From contig JAKEKT010000095.1 of the NCBI GenBank assembly GCA_021495925.1, positions 62,001 to 126,000 of the forward strand: 64,000 bases of DNA. Direction: 5' to 3'. This DNA is from Diplodia intermedia. Its lineage: Eukaryota > Ascomycota > Dothideomycetes > Botryosphaeriales > Botryosphaeriaceae. Position numbers and translations under genes: made by a program. Positions 22,674-33,125 of the stretch are shown here, in pieces (positions within the stretch are counted from its first letter, which is position 1; each line of letters opens with the position of its first letter). Under the pieces are notes generated by a model. That model worked only from the letters and a program-made list of their open reading frames with translations, was not told the DNA's origin and made no database searches.

Positions 22674-24470
22674 CTATTCCTCATCCATCGTCTCTTGCGT
22701 CTGCGACTGCGTCTGCGTCTGCGACCACGGCGGTGGCGGCGGCAACGAGAACTCTTCTCCCACCGACCCCTGCTGCATCATTTGCGTTGCCATCACCAAG
22801 CCCTTTACACCGTCTCCCCTCGCTGCTTGCGCGCCTGTCCCCTCCCGACCAATCTCCTCGTGCCGCCCCACTTCTTGCGAATCAGGCACCCTGTCACGCT
22901 CTTCCGCACCCTCGTCGTCATCCTGCGTCTGGGTCTGCGTCTGCGTTGATGGCTGCAGCAGTATCTGCTTAAGATGCAACTGCGTGGGCTGCGAGGGCGG
23001 GATCTGGTCGTCGGCGGAGACGAGACTGCAGTAGGTCTCGGGCAGGTAGGAAGATTGAGGTGGCGGTGGCGAGGAAGGAACTTCGGCAGGGTCCGACATG
23101 AGGGGCGGACGATGAGAGGCTTGCGTGGGAGTGGTAGTTGCAGACGTGGTGGAGGCTTGCGAGGGTCGGACGGGGGAGGAGAGTTGCGGTTGGTGCTGGT
23201 CCTGCATGGCGCTCCGGAGCTGCTGCTGTGGGTGCTGGCTTTCAGGCTCTTGTTTGATCGGTCGAGGAGTAGTCGGAGAGGAGGGGTGGCTTGTTGGTGG
23301 GGCTTCTTGTGACGACGCTAGTGCTGGTTGTTCGGGTTGCATTCGCGGATGTTGATGGGCTCCTTCATCGAAGTTGAAGGATCTATTGACGGAGCTGGCC
23401 GGTGGAGATTGGTCTCCCTCCTGTGTAGTGTCTTTGCTATGGCCAGGCTCTGCTGTGGCTCTCGCGGAGGCGCAGTGAAAGTCGATACGGCGAATATAAG
23501 CTTGTGTTTCTTGACCAATATCTATTCCAGCCACAGCATCGGCGACATCTTCGTTTTCGTCGTCGTCGTCTTCGTCGTCGTATTCATCTTCGCTATCAGC
23601 GACCCCACTTGAGACCGGTGAATATGGACGGCGTTCATGTGTAGAGCCCGAAGGCTGATCCTTGAATGCAACCGCCTTTCTTATGCTTCGGCGGATCGAT
23701 CCAGGTGTGTTTCTCTGTATCCTTGAGGGAGAATCCAAGAGGCTTTGAGGGTTTGTGGAGAGTGATCGTAATGGAGACCTTAATAGTCTCCGTCGTTCAT
23801 GTGTGTGGATAGCTGACAGCGGAGTAACAGGAGGAGATTGCGAAGATGGAATTTCAAGCAAGCGGACCTTGCGTGGCGTATGCGGTGGTCGGCTCTGGTG
23901 CTGTTCACGTCCAGCCCCAGATTCGGGTTGCATTCTTTTCCCTGGTTCTTCATACATGTTCATCTCTTCACGAACTCCAGATCCTTTTTGGCTAGTCCTA
24001 TGTCCATCATCTTCGGCATCTCCTGGTCCGAATTCTTCACCATCGGAAAACCCGTTGAATTCCTCGTCTGAAGCCGGTCCAGCTGCATCACGACCTTCCC
24101 CCGCATCTGTTTGTGAGTTGTCGTTCAGCTCTTCCGTGCCGTCTGCTTCACTTTCTCCTCCATCTTCTTCGCTATCTGACGGTGGGATGGTGGAAACCCA
24201 TCCGATTTGCGTCAGGGTATTTTGCGACTCAGTCTTCCCAGGAAGGGTAGATCTGCGGCTCCGTTTCCTAGGACGCGGCTCATCAAATTCATCCTCCGAA
24301 TCTTCTATTGTGGGTGCAGTAAGCGGTACCCCCCTCTCATACTGTGTCAGAGTGGTTTGTCGGCGAGACCGTGGTTGGGACACAACGCGTCGCCGGGGTA
24401 GGGAGGCAGGGCTCCCTGAGGAGCGAGCGGAGCCTTCAGCGGCAGATCGCCTTGGAGCACGACCGGACAT
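22674..24470 (-). CDS. Large intrinsically disordered protein with TLTQ motifs, 598 aa
   Basis: This is a single uninterrupted frame from the ATG at 24470. The protein is almost wholly low complexity: Ser, Pro, Gln, Glu and Asp tracts, basic patches (RPRKRSRRS, RRSIRKAV) that look like nuclear localisation signals, an acidic DDEDDDDENED stretch, and a Gln-rich C-terminus ending TQTQSQTQETMDEE. Two short motifs stand out: QTTLTQYERG (about residue 38) and QNTLTQIGWV (about residue 84), both of the form Q-x-T-L-T-Q. They sit among Ser-Glu-Asp clusters that could be casein kinase targets. I infer a nuclear protein. I do not recognise an ortholog and the molecular role is unknown. Confidence 0.8.
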   Translation of the reverse strand: MSGRAPRRSAAEGSARSSGSPASLPRRRVVSQPRSRRQTTLTQYERGVPLTAPTIEDSEDEFDEPRPRKRSRRSTLPGKTESQNTLTQIGWVSTIPPSDSEEDGGESEADGTEELNDNSQTDAGEGRDAAGPASDEEFNGFSDGEEFGPGDAEDDGHRTSQKGSGVREEMNMYEEPGKRMQPESGAGREQHQSRPPHTPRKVRLLEIPSSQSPPVTPLSAIHTHERRRLLRSPLRSLSTNPQSLLDSPSRIQRNTPGSIRRSIRKAVAFKDQPSGSTHERRPYSPVSSGVADSEDEYDDEDDDDENEDVADAVAGIDIGQETQAYIRRIDFHCASARATAEPGHSKDTTQEGDQSPPASSVNRSFNFDEGAHQHPRMQPEQPALASSQEAPPTSHPSSPTTPRPIKQEPESQHPQQQLRSAMQDQHQPQLSSPVRPSQASTTSATTTPTQASHRPPLMSDPAEVPSSPPPPQSSYLPETYCSLVSADDQIPPSQPTQLHLKQILLQPSTQTQTQTQDDDEGAEERDRVPDSQEVGRHEEIGREGTGAQAARGDGVKGLVMATQMMQQGSVGEEFSLPPPPPWSQTQTQSQTQETMDEE

Positions 24471-24999
24471 CGTGTTTCAGAGCGGAGCGCAAACGAGGGC
24501 CGACGAGTCTCCGGTTGATGGACCACATGCGGTGGATTGTATGTACGGTGATTATTTTGGTGTGGACGAGACGCGTCGACGCGTCGCAGCGGGTCCGTGC
24601 ACGCGTTGCGATGACTTAAGTCCGATGCTTAGGTACCTACTTAGCGCCGCAGGGTCGCGCTCTTCCCCTCACCTCTCACTCCCCGCTCGCTCCGTCCGGA
24701 CATTGACAGCGTTATCCAGCCGACCATGTCTTCTTACTGGCCACGGACCCCCCCTCGGTCGGCGGTCCGCTACGCCCTGTGCTGGCCCCCTTCCTTCCCG
24801 CACCACTCCCCCACATCCCGAAGCAGAAGCTTGGCCGCCACATGCAGCTAAGCACGCAACCCGACGGACGAGCTCTGCGGCAATTGCGTAGGTCAAGCCG
24901 GACATTTTTGGTACATAACAAAACAATGGCATTCGTCGTCTTGCATTCTCCCATTGACTCCCACTCCCCCATTGCCGCCGCCGTGACGCCCTTGCAACC
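24471..24999. other. Divergent promoter region, disordered protein / CocE-type hydrolase
   Basis: About 530 bp between two divergent start codons. A TAGGTACCTA palindrome lies near 24631-24640. Nothing else is recognised. Confidence 0.45.
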
Positions 25000-26843
25000 A
25001 TGCCGAACGAAATCAAGGACCTCTACGAAATCGACGAGAAGTCGTTCCCGTACATTGTCGAGCAGAATGCGACGGTGCAATTGAAGTCGAGCGAGGGCCT
25101 GTGCCGCGTAAACGTCTACCGTCCCAAGGGCTCAGAAAAAGTCCCGGTGCTGGTGACGTACGGCCCGTATGGCAAGGACATCCACTACAAAGAGTAAGCC
25201 AAGCTACCCCGCCACCCGGCACCGACAGCGCTCACACAACACCAAGCTTCCACGCCAAGTCCTACTCCGAAGTCAACCCCGAGCACCACTCCGACCATTC
25301 CGCCTGGGAAACACCTGACCCCAAGTTCTGGACCAGTCATGGCTATGCCGTAGTGCGCGCGGACGAGCGCGGTCTGGGACAATCGCCCGGCCTGCTCGAC
25401 ACCATGTCGCGCGGCACAAGTGAGGCCTTCTTTGACGTGGTCGAATGGGCCGCCGAGCAGCCGTGGTCGTCGGGCAAGGTTGGCTTGCTGGGCATCTCGT
25501 ACTACGCTGGCTCGCAATGGCGCGTCGCAGCTCGCAAGCCCAAGGGCTTGTCGGCCATTGTGCCATGGGAGGGCATGTCCGACTACTACCGCGACCGCTG
25601 CAGGCACGGCGGCATCCTTTCGAACGGCTTCATCAAGTTCTGGTGGGACCGCCAGGTCATCACCAATCAATATGGACGGCCCGGGCGCGCGGCAAGGAAC
25701 TGGGGCCCGGATACTATCGAGGGCGATCTCAGCGAGGAAGAAATGGCTAAGAATCGCCGAGACCAGAACATTGACAATGCGGAGAACACTTATCGCGATG
25801 ATGCATATTACGCTTCCAAGGAGTATGACATGGCAGACATCGAGGTGCCGCTCCTCTCCGTCGGGAACTGGGGAGGCATCCTGCTTCACCTCCGCGGCAA
25901 CATCGAAGGCTTCGTGCACGCCGGCTCCGAGTTCAAGTATCTCCGCATGATCACTGGCCGCCACGACCTGCCATTCTACTACGACGAGGAGGTCGAGGTG
26001 CAACGCAGCTTCCTGGATGCCTTCCTCAAGGGCGACGACCGCGTCGGCTGGTCCGTCAAGGGCAAAGTGCCACCCGTCGACATCGTCCTGCGCAAGGGCG
26101 ACGTCGGCTTCAACGATGCCAAAGCCGAGCAAACCTACGCGCGCCGCACGGAGAACGAGTGGCCCATCGCCCGCACCAAGTGGACGAACTTCTACCTGAC
26201 GCCGGACCAACAGCTAACGCGCGTGGAGCCGCTGCACACGCCGCCCAAGAAGCTGTCCTACCGCGCCCTCGGCACCATCGACAACCCGGCGCTCGTGCAA
26301 TTCACGACGCCGCCGTTCGACGCGGAGACGGAGATCACGGGCAACGTGCTCGCGCACCTCCACGTCGCCGTCAGCGCCGACGCCTCGGGGCCGACGCCCA
26401 GCGACATCGACCTGTTCGTCACGCTGCGCCACCTGTCGCCCGAGGGCAAGGAGGTCTTCTACACGGGCACGGCGGGCGACCCGGTGCCGCTCACCAAGGG
26501 CTGGCTGCGCGTGTCGATGCGCAAGACCAACCCGGCGCACCCCAAGCACCGCGCGCACCTGCCGTGGCGCGACTACCTCAGCACCGACCGCCGGCCCGTC
26601 ATCCCCGGCGAGGTGTACGCCGTCGACGTCGAGGTGTGGCCGACCAACGTCGTCGTCGAGAAGGGCGGCCGCCTCGTGTTCGAGGTCGCCAGCGGCGACA
26701 CCCAGGGCTGCGGCATCTTCCAGCACAAGCATCCCGTCGATCGCAGCGAGGAGAAGCTGAGGGGCGTCAATCATGTCGTGTTCGGCCCGAAGTATAGCAA
26801 TTATGTCACGCTGCCCGTCATTCCGCCGAAGTTTGGCGCGTGA
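25000..26843 (+). CDS. CocE/NonD-family alpha/beta hydrolase (peptidase S15-like)
   Basis: Two exons, 25000-25193 and 25247-26843, are separated by a 53-nt intron (596 aa). The fold is the X-Pro dipeptidyl-peptidase/CocE type: an N-terminal catalytic domain and a C-terminal jelly-roll domain. The nucleophile elbow GISYYAG places Ser149. ADERGLGQSPG precedes it, and GRHDLPFYYDEEV probably carries the catalytic His. The jelly roll is visible in SDIDLFVTLRHLSPEG and RLVFEVASGDTQGCG. The usual acid-bearing segment reads LLSVGNWGG, so the catalytic Asp is not obvious. There is no signal peptide; the location is probably cytosolic. The substrate, an acyl ester or a peptide amide, cannot be deduced. 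The second half is strongly GC-rich at third positions. Confidence 0.9.
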
Positions 26844-27437
26844 GGGGGGAGTGTGGTAGGGGGTTGGTTGGGTGAGGGGTGGGATTAGAGGTTTAAATGA
26901 CTAGGGGGACTTGCTACCGTCGAAGAATTGAATATTTTGGAAGAGAGGAAAGGCTGATGTCCCTCGTGATGTCGTCGTGTCAGGTTCCGGGGCCGGGATT
27001 GGTGGGTGCTCCTGGATGGTGCTCCCGTCTCCGAAGTTCGGTGAACAGGTATTTGAAGCTTCTCCCTAAAGTGCTTTGGAGCAGCAATGGAGTTTCTTTC
27101 GTGTTGGTACATCGCTCTTCACTACGATGCATGATAGAGTCTCTGTTGGGATATTGCAGTCCATTGTGCGATAGAGTAGTGAATGATGATTCCGATTATG
27201 TGGGTGACGAGAGGCACTGTGATGACGTCCCTTTCTGCGTGGGCCACGCTTGCCGCCCGCAGAGGATATTAGCCCCGAGACGAGGTAGTTGAATCCAATG
27301 TCGGGATGCGAATGTGAGTCGCGGACGCCCACAAGTTCATGCAGATATTAGATTCCACTGCCCCTAGAGAGTCAAATACCCCAAACCCAACTATACGGCT
27401 CGCTAAACACGGTATAAGCACACACCCATTTCGAAAC
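26844..27437. other. Convergent 3' flank, hydrolase / ALDH-like gene
   Basis: The interval lies between two convergent stop codons and presumably contains both 3' untranslated regions. No gene or repeat is recognised. Confidence 0.55.
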
Positions 27438-29199
27438 TCAACCCCGCCAATACGTCAACAATGTCCTACTCCCATACCACGTCAACAAACCCAGCCCAGA
27501 CAGCAGAGGCACGGCCGTTATGCCTAGGCCGAGCATGATTCCCTGCTCGAAGAAACCGACGTTCTTCTTGTACGGGCGATTCGGCGGCAGCGCGCTCGTC
27601 GCTTCCGTCTTCAGGGACTTGAGCGCCTCGCTGTTGCCGCTGCCGCTGCCGCCACTAGAGGCTGCTGCCTGCAAGATTCCGGAGAGACGCGCTGATAAGG
27701 GGGAGGGTTTGGCGTATTGGGGGCGGGCGACGGTAAAGAGGGATGGGGGGAAGCGGTCTGTTGTATCGAGCGGTGCGGTGGTGGGTGCGGCGGGGCCGAC
27801 TGCGGGAGGTTAGTGATGCAGCTGGGGGTAGGTGAAAGGGGGGAGGTTGGCTACCGAGGAGGTCGAGGGGAAAGTGGTTGGCGAAGGAGAGATGGGCGGC
27901 GGTGAATTGGCTCATGTACTTGCAGGAGGCCGGGTCGGCGAAGAAGTAGGTCGCGAGGGGCGAGGGGCCGGCAATCCTGGTCGTGCGAGTTAGATGCATC
28001 ATCGGGGAATTGATGCGGCTTAGTGCTTACCGGTTCGTCAGGTCGATGCCGTCGTCCAGGCTGGTGGTGGCATGCACGACCAGGCAGCGCTCGCCGATCT
28101 TCCTGCCTAATGCGGCCGAGTCCCTGGTGGCCCGACTCGTCAGCCACACCTCCTTCACTCTCGGCCTACTAGGTACTCACCTCTGCTCCACGTCCAAAAT
28201 CGCCCCGTTCGACCCCGCAGTCACCACCCTCACGCCCGCCTCGTTCTTCAGCTCCTCCACCGCGCTCAGACCGCCCTTTCTCCCGCCGCCGCCCGGCTTC
28301 CCGTTCGCCACCCCGTTGCTCTTCTCCCCCGCCGCCATGTACCTGATGCTCTCCTGCACAACGGCATTCAGGAATGCCTCCTTGGCAAACTCATTCACCA
28401 AAACCACATCCGGCGCGTACGGCGAGCGGCCGCCGAAGCCGAACCGCGCCGTCACGAGCGCCTTGGCCGCGGCGCCCAGGTCGGCGTTGCGCTCGACGAT
28501 GGCGACGGCGAGAGACGAGGTAGGCGACAAAACCAGGGAAGAAGAGGGAGCGCCGCTGGTCGGCGTCTCCTCGCCGCCGCCGTTCTGGAGCACGGAGACG
28601 ACGGTCGGCGGCGCGGCGAAGAAGGACGGGGGCGGCCGGGTGGGGACGAGGGCGAAGACGTCCGGGTCGAGGGCCGCGGCGAGGATCTGGCGGAGCACGG
28701 GCGGGAGGGATTGGAGTGTCGTCTCGAGCTGGTGGGGGGCGGGTTGGTCAGCCGCAACAGAAGGGGACGGGCTCTGCTCTCTTACCTGCACAACAACGCA
28801 GTTGCCGGCCGTGATGGCGGAGGCCAGGGGCACCATGGTCGAGTAGAAGGGCGTGTGCGTCGACTGCGGCTCGATGTACACGATGCCCACGGGGTCGCGC
28901 CTGTCGGCCGCGTCCTGGCCGTGGGCGACGCGGTATTCGTGCTCGAGCTCGCGCTCCGGGTTCAGCGAGAGGAAGTGCTGCTTGACGGCGGCGAGGGCCA
29001 GGTAGAACTCGGCCTTTGCCTCGGCGAGCGTGATGTTGCGCGCATCCTTGGTCGTGGCTTCCAGGACGGCGGCCTCGTGCGATACCAGGGTGCTGTGCAG
29101 ATTGCGCAGCTGATCTTGCCGCCAGTAGACGTTGTGTAGGCGGCCGTCGATTGCGGTGGAGCGGACGTTGGCGAGGGCCCGGTTTGTGTCGTCGGTCAT
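27438..29199 (-). CDS. ALDH-fold protein without catalytic Cys, C-terminally membrane-anchored
   Basis: Five exons, 28786-29199, 28181-28728, 28031-28123, 27855-27976 and 27438-27799, encode 512 aa. The first part matches the aldehyde dehydrogenase fold (RDPVGIVYIEP, PLASAITAGNCVVVQ, DPDVFALVPT). Where an active ALDH has GQxC followed by APD, this protein has GRSPYAPD, so Pro241 replaces the nucleophile. The usual ELGGKSP glutamate region is also not recognisable. The C-terminus (about 474-512) has one hydrophobic segment, GIMLGLGITAVPLLSGLGLL, followed by Arg-containing residues, as in a tail-anchored protein. Architecture and motif resemble the fungal Msc7-like ALDH-related group, from memory. 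I infer a membrane-bound pseudoenzyme. An in-frame upstream extension to 29340 exists but lacks family character. Confidence 0.87.
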
Positions 29200-29823
29200 T
29201 GTTGCTTCTTGTTTTCCCTGCTCTTTTTGTGCCAGCAGTCCTTTGCGGCTCTTCTTGATTGCTGCGAGTGAGTGGAAATGGAAAAGAGCTATGTGGAGGC
29301 AGAGCAGATCATCGGCGAGTAAGCATGCAAATGCGTTCAAAAGAAAAATGAGGAATGGCTGCTTATTTTTCGAGTTGCAGGTCTCACATACAGGGTACTA
29401 TGGGAACACTTTGGTGGACGGGCCAAGAGGAGGGGGCCCGCACAAGGGCGCCACAACGGGCGCCCCCGACGGAGAGTGGATCAGCGAGTATGCGGTGCTC
29501 CCCCCACATCCCGACACTGTGGGGTATGGGTGACACGCACCCAACACATTCTTGGCTCCCTAACTCCGGCCTCTTGGTGGCTTCTGCTGGCGTTTCCGTG
29601 CAGGGCCGAGGCCGAGTTCCGGGTTCATCTTGCTGTCTGTCGCCCTCAGCTGCCGTCAGCTCCCCGCCCGAGCAATCACTTGCAGCGCGCTGCAGCAGAC
29701 CCACCTACCCACCTTCCAAACCTCCATCACCAAAGAAGACTCAAAAGCAAAGCGCGAAAACAACCACCCTCACCCCGGGGTTTCTCTTTTACTTCTCGCA
29801 GCCGAAGAGACGTAATCACCACC
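29200..29823. other. Divergent promoter region, ALDH-like gene / 122-aa gene
   Basis: About 620 bp between divergent starts. 29700-29820 is C/A-rich, like a fungal 5' leader. No other feature is seen. Confidence 0.5.
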
Positions 29824-30267
29824 ATGTCTGTCACCACGACGTCGAACCAAACCTACTACAACACGGTCAACGTGCTCGCCGACTACGAACTCCACCACTC
29901 TCGATCGACTCCCTCGAACGTCGCGCCTCCACCCAACCCCAATCCGAATCCGGCGGCAGCGGACCAAAACCCAGAAAACTGGCCCACCGACCGCCGCCGC
30001 ATCCCACACTACCGGCCCGTCCAGCCCGACCTGGACCTGAGCACGAGGAGGGTCTATCTGAACCCGGCAGAGCGCGTCTTTGTGACGGTCATGTTCGTGG
30101 GCGTATGGGCGAATGGGGTGAGTGGGCACATTTTCCTTTTTACCATTTGTGGAAGAAGGGAAGGAAAGGTGCTAATATTTACAACCGGACAGAGCGCAGC
30201 GCAACTTTGGAGAAAGACGGGCGGGAAGTTGTGGAATATTCAGTATCGTATCGGGGGTGAATTTTGA
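29824..30267 (+). CDS. Small hypothetical protein, 122 aa, with an in-frame intron
   Basis: I model exons 29824-30117 and 30193-30267. The 75-nt intron (GTGAGT to ACAG) is a multiple of three and contains no stop, so retention would insert 25 residues, among them a hydrophobic GHIFLFTIC stretch. The start ATG follows a CACC context. The N-terminal half is polar (N-P repeats near residues 38-45). The second half has STRRVYLNPAERVFVTVMFVGVWANG, one short hydrophobic segment, then a basic QLWRKTGGKLWNIQYR tail. The shape suggests a small membrane-associated protein, possibly mitochondrial. I do not recognise the family. Confidence 0.6.
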   Translation: MSVTTTSNQTYYNTVNVLADYELHHSRSTPSNVAPPPNPNPNPAAADQNPENWPTDRRRIPHYRPVQPDLDLSTRRVYLNPAERVFVTVMFVGVWANGVSGHIFLFTICGRREGKVLIFTTGQSAAQLWRKTGGKLWNIQYRIGGEF

Positions 30268-30771
30268 GGATGGAGAGAAATACTTGCTTTAGATTTCAAT
30301 TTGACTGGGTATTCCCGTTGAGGACGAGTTTAATTTCAGTTGGGGCCATTCTGAAGGACAGACATGTTCATTCCCGATCCAGTGAGAACTCAGCGGTCCT
30401 TTGGTTCGAGATACGAGCACAACGTAAACTTGGCTTTATTCTGAAAGCGAGTCAGTATCTCCAAACTCGTGCTCGGACGAATCAGTCATGCTCGGAGCGG
30501 GAAGCAAGGGAGCACGCTACGGGAATCACGCTCTCGGCACGGCCAAGTGGCGGGACAAGACTTTCGGCCCCACGCAATGCCACCACCACCATCGCACCAA
30601 TGCTTTGTGGCTGCCCCGCGGCTGCTGCTGCTTACCGGCCCAAACGTCAGCTCCTCTGCCCTGACAGCTCGGCTCGCCACGACTCCTTGTAATAAGAAAA
30701 GTTCCCGACTCAGACTTCAAAGTTGTGATACCCTTTGCTAATTCTCTTGCTGACTGTGGACGAAATACACC
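30268..30771. other. Interval between the 122-aa gene and the LigB-type dioxygenase gene
   Basis: Both neighbours are on the plus strand, so this holds a 3' flank and the next promoter. Nothing specific is recognised. Confidence 0.5.
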
Positions 30772-31765
30772 ATGCCCGCCGATATCACGCCCGTGCACTT
30801 CTTCTCCCATGGCTCGACCATGATGCTGGGCGAGGAGTCAGACGCGGCGACGTACTGGAAGAAGTGCGGCGACGATGCCCTCGCACACGGCATCAAAGGC
30901 ATCATAATGATGGTGAGAAAAGAAAAAAAAGAGAGAGAAACCAGACGAACAAAGCTCACTCACCTCCCCCCAGGGCGCGCACTGGGACGCCGACGGCGAC
31001 CGGGTCGAAGTGGCCATGAACCCGGCGCCGACCAAATCGCCCGTGGCCTACGTGCACCCGGACAAATACCAGCACTACGCGCTGAACCCGGACCTGGCGA
31101 CGGGCAACCGGTGCATCGCGCTGCTGCGGGCGGCGGGCTTCCAGGCGCAGGGCAACGCGGCCTTCGACTGGATCCACGACACGTACCTGATCCTGATCCG
31201 CATGTTCCCGGGCGGCTGCCCGCCGACGACGCTGATTTCGATGAACGCGCGCTTCGACCCGCACTACCACGTCAAGATCGGCGCCGCGCTGCGCCCGCTG
31301 CGCAAGGAGGGCTACCTGCTGGTCGGCAGCGGCGGCGCCGTGCATAACCTGTACCGCAACGAGTGGGCGCCCATGGTCAGGTATTCCGACAACTTCGCCC
31401 AGCCCACCCCGCCCGAGCCCTGGGCCCTCGACTTCCGCCAGAGCGTCGAGGACGTCTTCCGGAACAACAGCGGCCCCCAGCTGAGGCGCGCCTTGACCCG
31501 CCTCATGAAGCATCCGCAGTATCGCGATGCGCAGGGCACCGATGACCATTTCATGGCGCTGATGTTCGTGGCGGGCGCCGCCGGGGATGAGGAGGATAGG
31601 GGGCAGTATGGGCGGTTGATGGCTGAGACGTGGGAGTTGACGAATATGTGAGTGTTTTCCCTTTTTTTTCTCTTGTTGGACGTGCTGACTTCTTTCCTTT
31701 CGCGCAGGGCTAACTCGCAATTTACAATCGGGACGTGGCCGGGGCAGGTGGCGGCTTCTGCTTAA
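30772..31765 (+). CDS. Extradiol ring-cleavage dioxygenase, LigB / 4,5-DOPA-dioxygenase-like
   Basis: Three exons, 30772-30912, 30974-31647 and 31708-31765, encode 290 aa. The fold is the class III extradiol dioxygenase type, which uses Fe(II) and O2 to open catechol-like rings. Expected metal ligands are in place: His in PVHFFSHGS near the N-terminus, His50 in GAHWDA, and the paired His in DPHYHV. GYLLVGSGGAVHNL is the conserved C-terminal active-site segment, and TDDHFMALMFVAGAA follows. The length fits the DODA-like group. Fungal members are variously linked to betalain-like pigment or aromatic catabolism; the substrate here is unknown. There is no targeting signal. Confidence 0.9.
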
Positions 31766-33125
31766 AATGCTTTTGGGGATGGTTGGGGATGGGTGCTGGA
31801 TGAGAGTGTTCAAGAGACTGCCCACTGCTCTATGCAAGGAAACCATACCCCGTTTCTTCAAGCACCGGGGAAGCGAGACTGTAGTTTTCTTTTGTTCTGA
31901 GAGCACCTTTATAGCGTTAATCACATGATCTTAGGCTCTGTTGGCAATCACGGTACTCAATTGTCGGTCCTTAGCTGGAGGCTGTCACGAGCGGAACGAG
32001 TCGCGGAGGACCTACTTATACAGCCTTCCACCTTTCCAGGAAATCTGATTCAACGAACACGATTGCTTAGTAGAGCTATACCAGGCCGTTACCTACTCGG
32101 CCGTGCTTTGTTTTGGGTGATACGCTGCCAGTGCTTTCTTTCTCCCCTTCCCTTGAGTATCGACTTATTTTACAGTACACTTCTTCGTGAAGACCAACAT
32201 CAACATTGCTTTGTGATGATCGTTAGCGTCTTTTACTTGTACAGCATGTCTACAGCTTTTCTGATATCTTTCGAAAAGCATATCCACAGCTGCGCGGCTC
32301 CAGAAAAACAAAAAGAAAAAGTCATCTGGAATTAACTTGGTTCCAGAAGCAGAATGCATCCCCAACGCAGTGAAGCTTATGCTCAGTTATGAAATTACAT
32401 CGAAGGTGTGATGGCATTTATATGTTTGGGAGATAATTTGATCACGTTGAAAGGATGACTAATAGGTGATACCAATGCCATACTCATACCAGTACGTGTG
32501 GGCGGATTGCGAAAGCAGAGACCGATCGTGGTGCTATTCTGAGTTCAGATGCGTCGGTAGTGTAGTTAATACAATGTACGCAAGATAAGAACGTTCTGGT
32601 ATTGATAGATCCAAGATCTTCCGGAACTGTTGAAGAAACCAAGAAGGAACACTCTGCGGCCTTATGACCGTCAATGACTCTAAGCGCACCACCATGGCGG
32701 CGCTCGTTGTCTGAACGGTTGAAATTTCACAGTCAGACAGTGTGGAAGTCCGGAAGGGTGTGACCCTTGGTACACTTCCACAAATTCCGACAGCCAGTTC
32801 AGGGATGACCAAAGCTCTGCCGACTAGAGCCCGCACAGTTGAACGGTGCACCTTCTCGGTGGATTCGACACTCACCGAAGGAACAAATCCGGCACAGGGA
32901 GTGTAGTTCTGCCCAACGGTGACTAACACTGCTTGACTCAGCCACCGTGCGGCGGTCTGAAGTACATACAATAACCAGCATCTATATAATATTCTCCTAT
33001 GCCCAAGTACCAGCCCAGGTCCTTGCTGCATCGACAACGTCTCCCGCCGCCAAGCCAAACTTCCCACAAGAGGGAACGACGCACCCACTTCCGCCATCCA
33101 TAACCCAACCCACCACAACAAACCA
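31766..33125. other. 1.36-kb interval upstream of the RNA-ligase-like gene
   Basis: AT-richer than its neighbours. A 221-codon minus-strand frame (32534-33199) overlaps the next gene and has no domain, so I do not call it. The last 140 bp contain a TATA-like element and a CA-rich leader. Confidence 0.5.
32983..32990 (+). promoter_or_regulatory. TATA box of the RNA-ligase-like gene
   Basis: TATATAAT lies 136 bp upstream of the ATG at 33126, followed by an A/C-rich leader. Confidence 0.45.

Noticed and set aside
26159..26797. Long alternative frames within the CocE-type hydrolase gene on both strands
   Set aside because: They are shadows of the strong third-position GC bias of the true frame, which carries the jelly-roll domain.
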